Origin: AAA164-E04 sp014239995
GTDB taxonomy: Bacteria; Verrucomicrobiota; Verrucomicrobiia; Limisphaerales; AAA164-E04
Direction: 5' to 3'
Assembly (NCBI GenBank): GCA_029247315.1
Contig: JAQWLM010000019.1
Location: forward strand, 3,572 to 67,571
DNA: 64,000 nucleotides
Within the stretch, counting starts at the first letter, position 1; each line of letters begins with the position of its first letter. The translations under genes and the position numbers were made by a program. Below, in pieces: positions 49,864-58,771 of this stretch. Under the pieces are notes generated by a model. It did no database searches. It worked only from the letters and a program-made list of their open reading frames with translations, and had not been told where the DNA came from.

Positions 49864-51048
49864 ATGAGAGATCCATCCACCAGTCGTCAGGGTATGGCAA
49901 AAGCAGGCCGTCGCAGGAAGGAAAGCCTGCCCCATGCCTTCCTGCTGACGGGTCGACAATGGACCTGCGTCATCCTCTGCTTCATCGTAGCGATATGGGG
50001 ATTGCCACATGCCTGGAAAATCTTGGAACCCTTCAAGGCGGGCACGCATTATCGTGTTCCCTACGAGGCCAGTCAGGACTACTGGCAATATGAACGACAT
50101 CTGGAGCAGAAGGACCAGCCGAATACGGTTTTCTTCGTAGGCGATTCCGTCGTCTGGGGTGAGTACGTCGCGCCGGAGGGCACATGGACGGCCTTCATGA
50201 ACGATCTATCGGGAAAGTCCCCGTTGTTCGTAAACCTTGCGATGAACGGGCTCTATCCACTCGCGCTGGAGGGCCTGATGGATCATTACGGAGGGCTACT
50301 AAAGGGACACAAGGTCATCCTGCACTGCAATCTACTCTGGATGAGTAGTCCTCAGGCAGATCTGTCTCTTCCCAAGGAACAGGTCTTCAACCACCCGACC
50401 CTGATCCCCCAGTTTCAGCCAGAGATTCCGAGTTATCGCGCTAGCATCGACACAAGGCTTGGAAGGGCTATTGGCCACCGATGGGCCTTCCTGACATGGG
50501 TGCGACATCTGCAGATTCAATACTGGGATCGCAACAATCCCTACGCATGGACCCTGGCCGAGGATGGACAATACCCACCATCTTATCCAAACACCTATCG
50601 CATGCCCTGGCAGGAAATCGACCTGCACTTACTGGAAGAACCCCACCCTGATCCAGAACGAGGCACCACGAGCCGCAGACACCGTCCCTGGTCGCTGGAT
50701 GGAAACGCTACCCAGCACTTTGAGTGGGTGAAGCCTGGAGAATCACTTCAGTGGCAGGCTTTTCAACGCCTTTGCGAGCGCATCCAGCAGCGGGAGAATG
50801 CATTACTCGTCGTCCTCGGCCCCTTCAACAGGCATATCATGACACCGGAAAACCTCGAAACCTTCAAAACCCTTGAAAACGAGGTTCACCATTGGTTCAA
50901 GGCCCAGGATATCCCAAGCGTAACGCCGCCTCCACTGGCAAGTGAACTCTACGGGGATGCAAGTCATCCACTGACAGAGGGCTATCGACAACTCGCGGGC
51001 ATGCTTTGGCGGGATCCCGTTTTCGAGGCCTGGATCATGGGCCATTGA
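49864..51048 (+). CDS. Membrane-anchored SGNH-hydrolase-like protein, MBOAT partner
   Basis: 394 residues. A membrane helix at about 34-48 (CVILCFIVAIWGLPHAW) follows a basic N-terminus. The SGNH block I is FFVGDSVVWGEYVAPEG with S95. The catalytic dyad near the C-terminus is D365-x-x-H368 in LYGDASHPLTEGYR. Such proteins (PatB, AlgX/AlgJ, DltD analogues) move or attach acyl groups delivered by a MBOAT. The acceptor is unknown; envelope polysaccharide is likely. It starts six bases after the MBOAT stop. No clear Shine-Dalgarno is visible. Confidence 0.8.
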   Translation: MRDPSTSRQGMAKAGRRRKESLPHAFLLTGRQWTCVILCFIVAIWGLPHAWKILEPFKAGTHYRVPYEASQDYWQYERHLEQKDQPNTVFFVGDSVVWGEYVAPEGTWTAFMNDLSGKSPLFVNLAMNGLYPLALEGLMDHYGGLLKGHKVILHCNLLWMSSPQADLSLPKEQVFNHPTLIPQFQPEIPSYRASIDTRLGRAIGHRWAFLTWVRHLQIQYWDRNNPYAWTLAEDGQYPPSYPNTYRMPWQEIDLHLLEEPHPDPERGTTSRRHRPWSLDGNATQHFEWVKPGESLQWQAFQRLCERIQQRENALLVVLGPFNRHIMTPENLETFKTLENEVHHWFKAQDIPSVTPPPLASELYGDASHPLTEGYRQLAGMLWRDPVFEAWIMGH

Positions 51049-51098
51049 AGGTTTCCTTCGGGTTGATCTCAACCTCGATTGGAGTGTAGTCTTAAACC

Positions 51099-52472
51099 AT
51101 GTTCTCTCGACGCCAATTCCTATCTCGATCCATCGCAGGCATGGCCGCCGTGACATTTCCAGGCCTCTCCTTCCTGGACCTCAGCGCTCAACAACTTCGC
51201 CGTCATGCCGCGGGCAAGCATGCCTTTGAGGTGGCGTCGGTCCGACGAAAACCACTCGAGATCCCTTTCCGAGAAATCCCCAACCGGGCCATGAGCCGGG
51301 AACTACCCCACTGGAAATGGACCGAGATCGTGGAGGTAACCCTGAAATCCGGTGTCACGGGGTTTGGAGAAACTTTGCTTTACTATACATGGGGAGTCTC
51401 GGGCGAGGACGAGATTGCACGATGCATCGGAGCCAATGCGGCCGACCTGATGTGGGATGACTCCCTGGGCGCGGGATTGCAGATGGCGCTGTTTGACGCG
51501 GTTGCCCGTGGACTGGAGATTCCATTGCATCGATTGCTCGGCCGCAAGGTGCATGACACGACACCCCTTTCCTGGTGGAACATTGACACCTCGGCAGCCG
51601 ACATGGCTTCCGAATGCCGCACGGCTCATAATCAAGGATACATGTCCTACAAAACCAAGGGCAGACCCTGGTTTGATATTCATGAACAGGTCGGGCAGTC
51701 TGCGCAGGTGGTTCCGGAGAGCTTCAAGATTGACATGGATTTCAACTCCACCCTGCTGAACGCCGATAAGGGAATGCCCATTATAAAAGCCCTTGAAGCT
51801 TACCCTCAGGTGGACATATACGAGTCCCCCATTCCCCAGTCTGACGTAGAAGGAAACCGACGTATCCGTGAGGCAACACGAGTAAACATCGCCCTGCATT
51901 ATGGCACACCCAAGCCTCGAACCGTGATTGAACAAGGGGTATGTGACGGTTTCGTGGTGGGCGGAGGCGCCAGCTCCGTACTGCGCCAGGCGGCCTTCTG
52001 CTCCCAGGTGGACATGCCCTTCTGGCTCCAGCTGGTCGGAACCGGACTGACGGCAGCCTACTCCCTGCATTTTGGAGGGGTCTGCAGCCACGCCACCTGG
52101 CCGGCCGTGAACTGCCATCAACTTTATACCAGCGACCTGCTGCGCGATCCCATCACCCTGGAGAAGGGTTTTGCCAGGGTCCCGGAAAAACCGGGACTGG
52201 GCACGGCACCGGATCCCGACCTGATGGAACGTTACCGCACCGATCGTCCCGATAAACGTCCCAATCCCAAGCGTATGGTGGAGATCCGCTGGTCGTCGGG
52301 CAAACGCATGTTACTTGCCTCCAAGGAAATTAATTTTGTCCTCAATGCAGCCAACCGCGGCGAGATTCCCTACTACGAAAAGGGAGCCGCCACGCGCTTG
52401 CTGGCTGACGATGGAAGCGAGGCATGGGAAAAAAACTACCAGGAAGCCCTGAAGGGACCACTCATGCTTTAG
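51099..52472 (+). CDS. Tat-exported enolase-superfamily protein (mandelate racemase-like)
   Basis: 457 residues. A twin-arginine start (MFSRRQFLSRSIAGMAAVTF) is followed by an enolase-superfamily capping domain and barrel. The base motif K-x-K is K185/K187 in MSYKTKGRPWFD; metal ligands are D212 or D214 in FKIDMDFNSTLL and E242 in YESPIPQSD. The third ligand strand reads VNIALHYGTPK, in which the usual acidic residue is replaced by histidine/tyrosine. The superfamily removes the alpha-proton of a carboxylate, e.g. aldonate dehydration. Export by Tat and the altered ligand make catalysis uncertain. The stop overlaps the converging TPR gene by four bases. Confidence 0.87.
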   Translation: MFSRRQFLSRSIAGMAAVTFPGLSFLDLSAQQLRRHAAGKHAFEVASVRRKPLEIPFREIPNRAMSRELPHWKWTEIVEVTLKSGVTGFGETLLYYTWGVSGEDEIARCIGANAADLMWDDSLGAGLQMALFDAVARGLEIPLHRLLGRKVHDTTPLSWWNIDTSAADMASECRTAHNQGYMSYKTKGRPWFDIHEQVGQSAQVVPESFKIDMDFNSTLLNADKGMPIIKALEAYPQVDIYESPIPQSDVEGNRRIREATRVNIALHYGTPKPRTVIEQGVCDGFVVGGGASSVLRQAAFCSQVDMPFWLQLVGTGLTAAYSLHFGGVCSHATWPAVNCHQLYTSDLLRDPITLEKGFARVPEKPGLGTAPDPDLMERYRTDRPDKRPNPKRMVEIRWSSGKRMLLASKEINFVLNAANRGEIPYYEKGAATRLLADDGSEAWEKNYQEALKGPLML

Positions 52473-53377
52473 GCACCGGATGACTCAGGCTGGGCCCTCT
52501 CCTGCTCCTGCAGCCAGGTGACAGCCTCGGGATGACGATTCCATGCCGTCAACATATCATCCACAAACATCACGGCCTCCTCCATCGAACCGATGACATG
52601 GTGCGCAGGCAACTCTGGCGGAGGTTGGCACGTTCCACGGATAAAATCTTCCATGAAGGGGTTCTGGGCGCGTGCTGCCTTGAGCGCCTGCGAGGCCATT
52701 GAAAAATCACTCCGCAGAAGGTGTTGCAGACACTGGCCCCAGGAAAAAGCACATCCCGTGGCTGCCTCGCTGAATGATTCCAGCAGGGTGTCCGCCTCGG
52801 CGTATTTCCCCATGGCAAGGTAAACAAGCAGGAGTCGTTGCCGCGTGCCTTGATGGTCTCGAGTGTCCAGCTGGCACATGTGTTTCCACTGAGCCGCTGC
52901 CTCCTCAAAATGTTGTTGATAATGAAATTCCTGCGCCAGTTCCTGACAGACACGCATGTAGGGACGTGTCGCGGAGAGGAACCAGAATTCCCCGGCATGA
53001 TGCGTGAATAAATCCTCACCAAGCTGATGCCTGGCAATGGCCTTCAGTGCCTCCAAAACCGGTATGTGGTAGGCATCCTCGAGTGCGGATGCCTCCAAGA
53101 GGGCCAGATGCACATCGACGTTATTGGGATCGCTCTCGAGTGCCTCCAGAAGCAGGAGAATCATCGCTTCGGGATCTTCCGTTCCTGAGACAAGGTCCAG
53201 TTTTTTTCGCGCTTCATCCGCCGCTGCCTCGGACACGAACTGCGGATGCTTGATGATGCCTTGCAGCATCTCAAGAAGGGATTGTCCTGGATCATCCGAC
53301 GGATCCATACCCGCCCTTAGGGTTTCACTGGGACCAATGCTCATTGGGGGTGTACCGGGTAATGAACCCTGGAACAT
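52469..53377 (-). CDS. TPR-type protein of unknown function
   Basis: 302 residues, helical throughout. TPR-like repeats are visible: EAMILLLLEALESDPNNVDV, EFHYQQHFEEAAAQWKHM and LLLVYLAMGKYAEADTLLES, then DFSMASQALKAARAQNPFME. The first and third have the G-x-Y-x-x-A core. No signal peptide or membrane helix is present. ATGs at 53377, 53341 and 53308 are possible; the later ones lose only unstructured residues. It converges on the enolase-like gene with overlapping stops. Its partner is unknown. Confidence 0.75.
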   Translation of the reverse strand: MFQGSLPGTPPMSIGPSETLRAGMDPSDDPGQSLLEMLQGIIKHPQFVSEAAADEARKKLDLVSGTEDPEAMILLLLEALESDPNNVDVHLALLEASALEDAYHIPVLEALKAIARHQLGEDLFTHHAGEFWFLSATRPYMRVCQELAQEFHYQQHFEEAAAQWKHMCQLDTRDHQGTRQRLLLVYLAMGKYAEADTLLESFSEAATGCAFSWGQCLQHLLRSDFSMASQALKAARAQNPFMEDFIRGTCQPPPELPAHHVIGSMEEAVMFVDDMLTAWNRHPEAVTWLQEQERAQPESSGA

Positions 53378-53444
53378 AAAGCCTTACAGCGATGCCCCTC
53401 GTGACCAGGTATCAGGAAGCAATCTGGAAGCATCGATAATACCA

Positions 53445-54425
53445 TCACCTTGCAGGAATCAAATCCAGCCTGCGAAATTCAACCACGCCGTGATCTCCCT
53501 GCACCAGGATCGGGCCGGGTTGGCCTTCATGACTCTCAAGCGCGCCACCGGTAATTCCAGGTATGACCTGCTCAGAGATCACCGTTTTACCATTGAGTTT
53601 CACGGTGACCAAACGTCCCAGCAGGGTAATCTCCATGTCCTGCCAGCGACCGGGTTTCCGGGAAGCGTTGATGTGAGGTGCCAGAAACCCGTAGATACCC
53701 CCGATACGATGGCTGTCGGGTGTCATGCCGTAATTGTCCTCGATCTGAACCTCATGGCGTCCGCGGAGGTAAATCCCACTGTTACTACCCTCAGGATAGC
53801 GGAACTCCGCCCGAAGTTTGAAATCCGAGAAGGTTTCCTCTGTCATGAGGTCATTTCCCGGGGTGGCATTGGTCAGCAGTCCCTTGCGCACCACCCAACC
53901 GTTGGGAAGTTCCGGGTGCCGGGTCTTCCAGCCACTCAGGTCGCGTCCATTGAAGAGCTTGATGCGCTTGCCCCAACGGATCCTGCCAGAAGATTCCATG
54001 GAAGGTGCACGACGCGCCTGCCACTGGATGGTCTGACCCTTGTCATTGGTGGTTTCCCCTTTGAGCATGTCATTTTCCAGCCGTCCCTCAAAAACAATGT
54101 TCGAGGTTCGTTTCTCCCATTGGGGAGGGAGCTCGAAACGAAAAGCCCCGGTGACGGCATCAAACTTGATTTGGGAAACCGGACGTGCACTGCCAAATTG
54201 ACCCACATAGCGACCCACCAGGGTTCGGTAGCCGGAGAGACTCACCTCCAGCCATGAGGGATAAGTCGTGTCACCATCGGTGACGGTCCAGTCCCAACGG
54301 CCGGCCAATGCCGGCGGATCCAATTTGACAAAGGGATCCTTTTCCTCCGCCTTGATACTGGGCGACAGATTAATGGAAAAAAGGAAAAGGAGAATCGCGC
54401 AGATAGGAGGGCAGCATGATTTCAT
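53445..54425 (-). CDS. Secreted DUF1080 protein
   Basis: 326 residues from the ATG at 54425; ATG 54449 is an alternative. A signal peptide (PICAILLFLFSINLSPSIKA) precedes a beta-rich N-terminal domain (residues 40-140) and a DUF1080/3-keto-disaccharide hydrolase domain: IKLFNGRDLSGWKTRHPE, YPEGSNSGIYLRGRHEVQIE, then WQDMEITLLGRLVTVKLNGK and GPILVQGDHGVVEFRRL. The N-terminal part is different from the ThuA-fused homologue at 12.8 kb. It should act on carbohydrate in the periplasm or outside. It lies 68 bases upstream of the TPR gene on the same strand. Confidence 0.9.
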   Translation of the reverse strand: MKSCCPPICAILLFLFSINLSPSIKAEEKDPFVKLDPPALAGRWDWTVTDGDTTYPSWLEVSLSGYRTLVGRYVGQFGSARPVSQIKFDAVTGAFRFELPPQWEKRTSNIVFEGRLENDMLKGETTNDKGQTIQWQARRAPSMESSGRIRWGKRIKLFNGRDLSGWKTRHPELPNGWVVRKGLLTNATPGNDLMTEETFSDFKLRAEFRYPEGSNSGIYLRGRHEVQIEDNYGMTPDSHRIGGIYGFLAPHINASRKPGRWQDMEITLLGRLVTVKLNGKTVISEQVIPGITGGALESHEGQPGPILVQGDHGVVEFRRLDLIPAR

Positions 54426-54458
54426 GGGGCCATTCATAGCGTGTATCAAATGGGTTGA

Positions 54459-55277
54459 CTAGCGTAATTTGATGCTGGGGTTGGGTACATTCTCCTTATG
54501 CCAATCGAGCATCCAAAGTCCCTGAACCGACACCCGTTCGCTGTGCCCGTCCACAAACCCGAGATTGATGCCATTGCCGTGACGTTCGATGGCAAAACGT
54601 CCCATGAAGCGACCTTTCTGGTGGGGAAAACTGCCATTACCATAACCACCCCCCTTGAGGTCGGGTGGCATGGTGTCACCCCCATCCGGCCATGATCCCA
54701 CCCAGACCGAGTCGCCGTAGGCCGGGACCCCTGCCGGGGCGGTGGAAAATTGGCTGTAATACTGGTCAGCGGGAAAATCCTTGATGTAGACACCCTGGTT
54801 ATCCAGCCACAGGTTCATCCCATAGCTTCCCTCCGACTCAAGGGATCGCCAAGTGGAGGTCGCCGATCCCCACCAACGGTCCTCTGGTGTAGGATTCGCC
54901 TTGGGCGTCTTGGTGGAAGGGCAGATGAGAATCCGCATCACCCCTTCCGCCATCTCATGGGGATTTTTCTTGTAGGAATCATCCCCCATGTAGGGTGCAA
55001 GCTGGTGAAACCAGTATTCACCTACTGCATGCGCCACTGGCGGGACGTGATCGTTGAAATCATCCGCATAAAAGCGCGTGGCGAGGGACATTTGCCGCAG
55101 GTTATTGAGACAGAGCACCCCCTTGGCCTTGGCCTTGGCCTTGGCCAAGGCAGGTAGCAACATACCTGCAAGGATGGCAATGATGGCAATCACCACCAGA
55201 AGCTCGATCAAGGTAAAACCGGCAGACCCGCGGCGGGAGGTGTAAAAAGTCGAATGGGTTTGAGATTGCATGTGCAT
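54459..55277 (-). CDS. Type II secretion/pilin-like protein with H-x9-DG motif (copy 1)
   Basis: 272 residues. A prepilin leader ends GSAGFTLIELLVVIAIIAIL, with the glycine-phenylalanine peptidase site and conserved glutamate at +5. The helix continues LLPALAKAKAKAKGVLCLNN. The C-terminal part has the H-x9-DG signature HGNGINLGFVDGH. Such proteins are expanded to many copies in Verrucomicrobia and Planctomycetes; they are thought to form or decorate type IV pilus-like or secretion pseudopilus fibres. A second copy is at 59.4-60.2 kb, and a PilB/GspE ATPase gene lies 1.3 kb upstream. The start could also be M3 (55271). Confidence 0.92.
   Translation of the reverse strand: MHMQSQTHSTFYTSRRGSAGFTLIELLVVIAIIAILAGMLLPALAKAKAKAKGVLCLNNLRQMSLATRFYADDFNDHVPPVAHAVGEYWFHQLAPYMGDDSYKKNPHEMAEGVMRILICPSTKTPKANPTPEDRWWGSATSTWRSLESEGSYGMNLWLDNQGVYIKDFPADQYYSQFSTAPAGVPAYGDSVWVGSWPDGGDTMPPDLKGGGYGNGSFPHQKGRFMGRFAIERHGNGINLGFVDGHSERVSVQGLWMLDWHKENVPNPSIKLR
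55123..55146. repeat. (TTGGCC)4 hexamer tandem in pilin copy 1
   Basis: Four perfect TTGGCC units encode the AKAKAK part of the pilin helix. The equivalent position of copy 2 has three units, so unit number differs between paralogues. Confidence 0.8.
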
Positions 55278-55390
55278 GATGGTCGATCATCTCCTTTCGT
55301 GAAGGGGCATCTAGATCTTACAAGGCCACCCAGCCTGTTCAATGCCTTTTATCCCCTTATCACAAGGATTCAGCCGTGGAATCAACCTGA

Positions 55391-56632
55391 TCAGCGGTCG
55401 CTTGGAATCGAACGGATGATTTCCTCGAGCGGGGTTTCACCCTGGATGACCCGTTCCATGCCCGCCTGCCACAAGGTTTTCATACCACGGCCGATGGCGA
55501 CTTCCTGAAGTTTCCGCGTTGGTAGTTTTTCCATGATGGCCTCACGCACCGCCTCGTCCACCTCGAGCATTTCCGTCACCGAAACACGCCCGCTGAAACC
55601 CGTCATGACACAGTGTTCACAGCCTCCGCCGTGCCGTAGACTAGCCTCCTCAAGCAAGCCCTCTGAAATCAACTTCATATAGGATGCTTCAGGCTGATAG
55701 GGCTGGGCACAATAGGGGCATGTGGTGCGAATCAATCTTAATCCAAGCACTCCGATGATACTGGAAGCCAAAAGGAAAGGTTCTATTTTCATGTTGATCA
55801 TGCGCGCGAAGACACCCGCCGTGCTGCCACTGTGTATCGTGCTGATCACGAGATGCCCCGTCAGGCCCGCCTGCACAGCAATGTTGGCTGTTTCGGCGTC
55901 ACGAATTTCACCCACCATGATCACCTGGGGGTCCTGACGCATCAGGGAACGAAGGGCAACGGGATAAGTAAAGTCCTTGGCGTGGTGAATCTGAGCCTGA
56001 CTGATCATCGGCAGGTTGTACTCCACTGGATCCTCCACTGTACTGAGGCTGATGGCCGATCCGTGCTTTTCCACCAGATGAGTCAGGGCAGCATAGATAG
56101 CGGTGGTCTTGCCCGAACCGGTGGGACCGGTCAACAGGATCATGCCGCTGGGCTTGGAAAGCAGGTGTTTCATGGTCACCAGCGTGCTGGATTCAAACCC
56201 CAGGTGGTCCAGGTTGAAACTGCGCCGCTTGGGATCAAAAATGCGTATGACAATTTTTTCACCGCGCAAGACGCCCCCTTGATGGTTCCCGCGGATCACC
56301 GGGAAAAAGGACATGCGCAGTTCCACGCCTCCCATTTCAGAACCCGTCTGGGCATGTCCTTCCTGCGGACGATCCATTTCATAACTCACCAGATTGGCCA
56401 TGACCTTGAGACGGCCACTGACCTTCTCCATCAGGTCGGCCGGAAGACGCAGGAGTTCCTGCAGGACACCATTGAGACGAATGCGCACCAGAAGGCTGTC
56501 CTCCCAGGGTTCCGCATGTATGTCACTGGCACCCGCTTCAATGGCGTCACTGATGATCAGGTCTACCAGGCGAGCCATTTCCACGGTCTCGATGGAATCC
56601 AGGGATCTGAGGTAATTGGAAGACTGATTCAT
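55391..56632 (-). CDS. PilB/GspE-type assembly ATPase without N-terminal MshEN domain
   Basis: 413 residues from the ATG at 56632. The N2 domain begins MARLVDLIISDAIEAGASDI with the SDIHAEPW motif. Walker A is LTGPTGSGKTTAIYAALTHL, the Asp box lies in LSTVEDPVEYN, Walker B in QVIMVGEIRDAETANIA and the His box in GHLVISTIHSGS. A zinc tetracysteine is present: CPYC and CEHC. The ATPase powers type IV pilus or type II secretion assembly. Full-length members carry a further 150-200 N-terminal residues that link to the platform; these are missing here. The open frame to 56731 adds only 33 unmatched residues. Confidence 0.93.
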   Translation of the reverse strand: MNQSSNYLRSLDSIETVEMARLVDLIISDAIEAGASDIHAEPWEDSLLVRIRLNGVLQELLRLPADLMEKVSGRLKVMANLVSYEMDRPQEGHAQTGSEMGGVELRMSFFPVIRGNHQGGVLRGEKIVIRIFDPKRRSFNLDHLGFESSTLVTMKHLLSKPSGMILLTGPTGSGKTTAIYAALTHLVEKHGSAISLSTVEDPVEYNLPMISQAQIHHAKDFTYPVALRSLMRQDPQVIMVGEIRDAETANIAVQAGLTGHLVISTIHSGSTAGVFARMINMKIEPFLLASSIIGVLGLRLIRTTCPYCAQPYQPEASYMKLISEGLLEEASLRHGGGCEHCVMTGFSGRVSVTEMLEVDEAVREAIMEKLPTRKLQEVAIGRGMKTLWQAGMERVIQGETPLEEIIRSIPSDR

Positions 56633-56966
56633 ACCATTTCTCGTGATCACGTCACCATGGCCGATTAGCAGATAACATGCCAGGCGCGGACGTTCCGTAA
56701 TACCATGCACTGCCACTGGATCTGAATCCATGCTTTTCTACATCAGCCCAGGTGACCCGGCGTGGATATTGACATTCCGGGACCTGTGCTGTCTTACCAG
56801 TGATGGATTTCCCTTGAAGCGTAGCTGTGCCTTCACATGCATTTCCCTTATCCGGGAACGGAATGTTCAGGGCACCGAAACATACCTTTCAAAAAAGTGA
56901 AGCACCCAAGGATTCAAAACAACAACGGGATTGATGTGGAAGCGGAGCCTGGAAACAAGGTCGGCC
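56633..56966. other. Intergenic stretch between dprA reading and pilB-like gene
   Basis: After the second stop of dprA at 56967 there are 334 bases before the ATPase ATG. The part 56633-56731 is open in the ATPase frame. Nothing else convincing is seen; it should contain the ATPase promoter on the minus strand. Confidence 0.4.
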
Positions 56967-57053
56967 TCATTTGCCCAGACGCTGAAATACCTGACCCGGT
57001 AAGCGGTTTACCAATCGTTTCATTTCCATGGTCATCAGCAGAACCGAGACTCA
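56967..57053 (-). other. Read-through extension of dprA after an in-frame TGA
   Basis: After the TGA at 57051-57053 the same frame continues for 27 codons to a TGA at 56967-56969. The translation begins VSVLLMTMEMKRLVNRLPGQ and finishes VFQRLGK. This is what the second half of the DprA winged-helix domain should look like. A CGA-to-TGA change (one base) would explain the interruption. Confidence 0.75.
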
Positions 57054-58061
57054 GGCCGGCCATCCGCTCCCACGAATCAATGCATCAAGATGGCATTCGC
57101 CGTCTTCCAATAAATGCCATATGAGAGCCTCCTCCTCACCAAGGGGCATCAGGGAGGATCCCTTGGGATCCTCCGTTTTTGGTGCCGGAAAAAGGTATTC
57201 AAACTCGCTGAGGATATCCTCTACCGTTTCACATAGCTTGGCTCCATTTTTGATAAGGGCGTGACAGCCCTTGCTGTATGATGCATCCACCCGTCCTGGC
57301 ACCGCAAAGACTTGACGACCATAATCCACCGCCAAGTTGGCTGTAATCAGGGCACCACTGGAACAGTTAGCCTCCACCACAAGGGTCCCGAGGGACATTC
57401 CGGCGACAATACGATTCCGAATCGGAAAGGTTTGACGATCTGCTTTTCGACCAAAGGGAAACTGGGTTATCACCGCACCTTGCGAAGCGACCTGATCAAA
57501 GAGGACACGGTTTTCGGCGGGATAAACGATGTCCAGTCCGCTGCCCAGGACTGCAATGGTTCGGCCACCGGCCCTCAAGGCCCCCTGATGTGCTGCCGTG
57601 TCAATACCTCGTGCGCCACCACTTACAATGGTCACACCAGCCTGCGCCATCTGATAGGCCAACTTGCGCCCCAATTCACGACCGTAGGATGTGGTCCTTC
57701 GTGAACCCACCATGGAGATCCCGTGGTGATCCCGTTCCTGGATCGAACCATGTAGATACAACACAAAGGGTGCGTCGTAAATGTTTCGAAGGGGCACGGG
57801 ATAGAGTGGATCTTCAGGTGTCAGAATGTGACAGCCATAGGCCTCGATACGCTTCAATTCGGCAGTGAGATCAATTTGATTTTCCCAATCTGCAATGCCT
57901 TCGGCGATGACCCGGCTGACACCCTCCAACCGGGTCAGACGATCTACAGAGCTGCGTAGGATGTTCTCCGGAGATTCCAGTGCATCAAGCATGTGCCTCA
58001 AGCGGATGGGACCAACCTTCGCGATCATGTTGAGTACAATATATGCTTCCGTGGAGGTCAT
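57051..58061 (-). CDS. dprA: DNA-processing protein DprA, interrupted by TGA in the C-terminal winged helix
   Basis: 336 residues up to the first TGA; 364 with read-through. A SAM-like N-terminus (LNMIAKVGPIRLRHMLDALE) is followed by the Rossmann-like DprA core: DPLYPVPLRNIYDAPFVLYL, ISMVGSRRTTSYGRELGRKL, IVSGGARGIDTAAHQGAL, IAVLGSGLDIVYPAEN and FPIRNRIVAGMSLGTLVVEA, then SGALITANLAVDYGRQVFAV. DprA loads RecA on incoming single-stranded DNA in transformation. The C-terminal winged helix begins EEALIWHLLEDGECHLDALI and stops at SGWPA. Loss of this domain is tolerated in some DprA, so function may persist. It is divergent from the DUF1802 gene. Confidence 0.9.
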   Translation of the reverse strand: MTSTEAYIVLNMIAKVGPIRLRHMLDALESPENILRSSVDRLTRLEGVSRVIAEGIADWENQIDLTAELKRIEAYGCHILTPEDPLYPVPLRNIYDAPFVLYLHGSIQERDHHGISMVGSRRTTSYGRELGRKLAYQMAQAGVTIVSGGARGIDTAAHQGALRAGGRTIAVLGSGLDIVYPAENRVLFDQVASQGAVITQFPFGRKADRQTFPIRNRIVAGMSLGTLVVEANCSSGALITANLAVDYGRQVFAVPGRVDASYSKGCHALIKNGAKLCETVEDILSEFEYLFPAPKTEDPKGSSLMPLGEEEALIWHLLEDGECHLDALIRGSGWPA

Positions 58062-58210
58062 GCCATGACATCATCAAACACCCGAAGCAGGGGTGCATCA
58101 AGTTCCCCGGCTGTATCGGGAGTTTTTTTCAAGGTAGCCAAAGGTCGGATTTTGAGGATGTTCGAGGTCGGGTCATTGCATTTTCGGTAAATGTCCCTAG
58201 GTTGATCGGT

Positions 58211-58771
58211 ATGTTGGAAGCAGCATTCAAGGAATGGGCCATCATTGTGGAGTCCCTCGGCCGCGGCGATCAGATCCTCATCATGCGCAAGGGAGGGTTG
58301 GATGAAGGACCTCGGGGATTTGAAATCCAACATGCACGCTTCTGGCTCTTCCCCACAGCCTATCACCAACAACGGGATCAAGTGACATCCGAGGCGGCGG
58401 CACGGTGGACGGAAGAGTCGGGTGAAAATAATCAGGACCAGACAGTCCTTGTCCGCTACGGTTGCGAAATTGTTCGACATTTTGAGCTGACCCGGCCAGA
58501 ACAAATCACAGCCCTCAGGGGCCATCATGTATGGAGCGACAAGACGCTGCTCCAACGCATGACATGGGGAAACCGCGACTGCCTGCATGCCCTTGTGGTC
58601 CGAACCTTCGAGGCAAGGAAACCCTGCGAGATCCCCATGCATGGTGACTACGGAGGTTGCAAGTCGTGGATCCATCTGCACACGGTGCCTGATGAACAGA
58701 ACGCCCGTCCCGTGCTGAACACCGATGGTTTCGAGCAGAAGCTGCTTTCCCTCATGCAGGCCATATCATGA
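58211..58771 (+). CDS. DUF1802 family protein
   Basis: 186 residues from the ATG at 58211. Family features: EAAFKEWAIIVESLGRGDQI, LIMRKGGLDEG, ARFWLFPTAYHQQRDQV, HHVWSDKTLLQRMTWG and LHALVVRTFEARKP. DUF1802 proteins are found in cyanobacteria and other phyla; no function is established. The frame is open to 58043 but the upstream part overlaps the dprA start region. The stop overlaps the maf ATG by four bases, so these two genes are translationally coupled. Confidence 0.82.
   Translation: MLEAAFKEWAIIVESLGRGDQILIMRKGGLDEGPRGFEIQHARFWLFPTAYHQQRDQVTSEAAARWTEESGENNQDQTVLVRYGCEIVRHFELTRPEQITALRGHHVWSDKTLLQRMTWGNRDCLHALVVRTFEARKPCEIPMHGDYGGCKSWIHLHTVPDEQNARPVLNTDGFEQKLLSLMQAIS

Noticed and set aside
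57051..57053. Genetic code change (TGA as a sense codon) or selenocysteine in dprA
   Set aside because: Many genes here end in TGA in correct positions, including dctP, dctQ, mntR and uppP. The site is an ordinary winged-helix position, not a redox cysteine, so selenocysteine is implausible.
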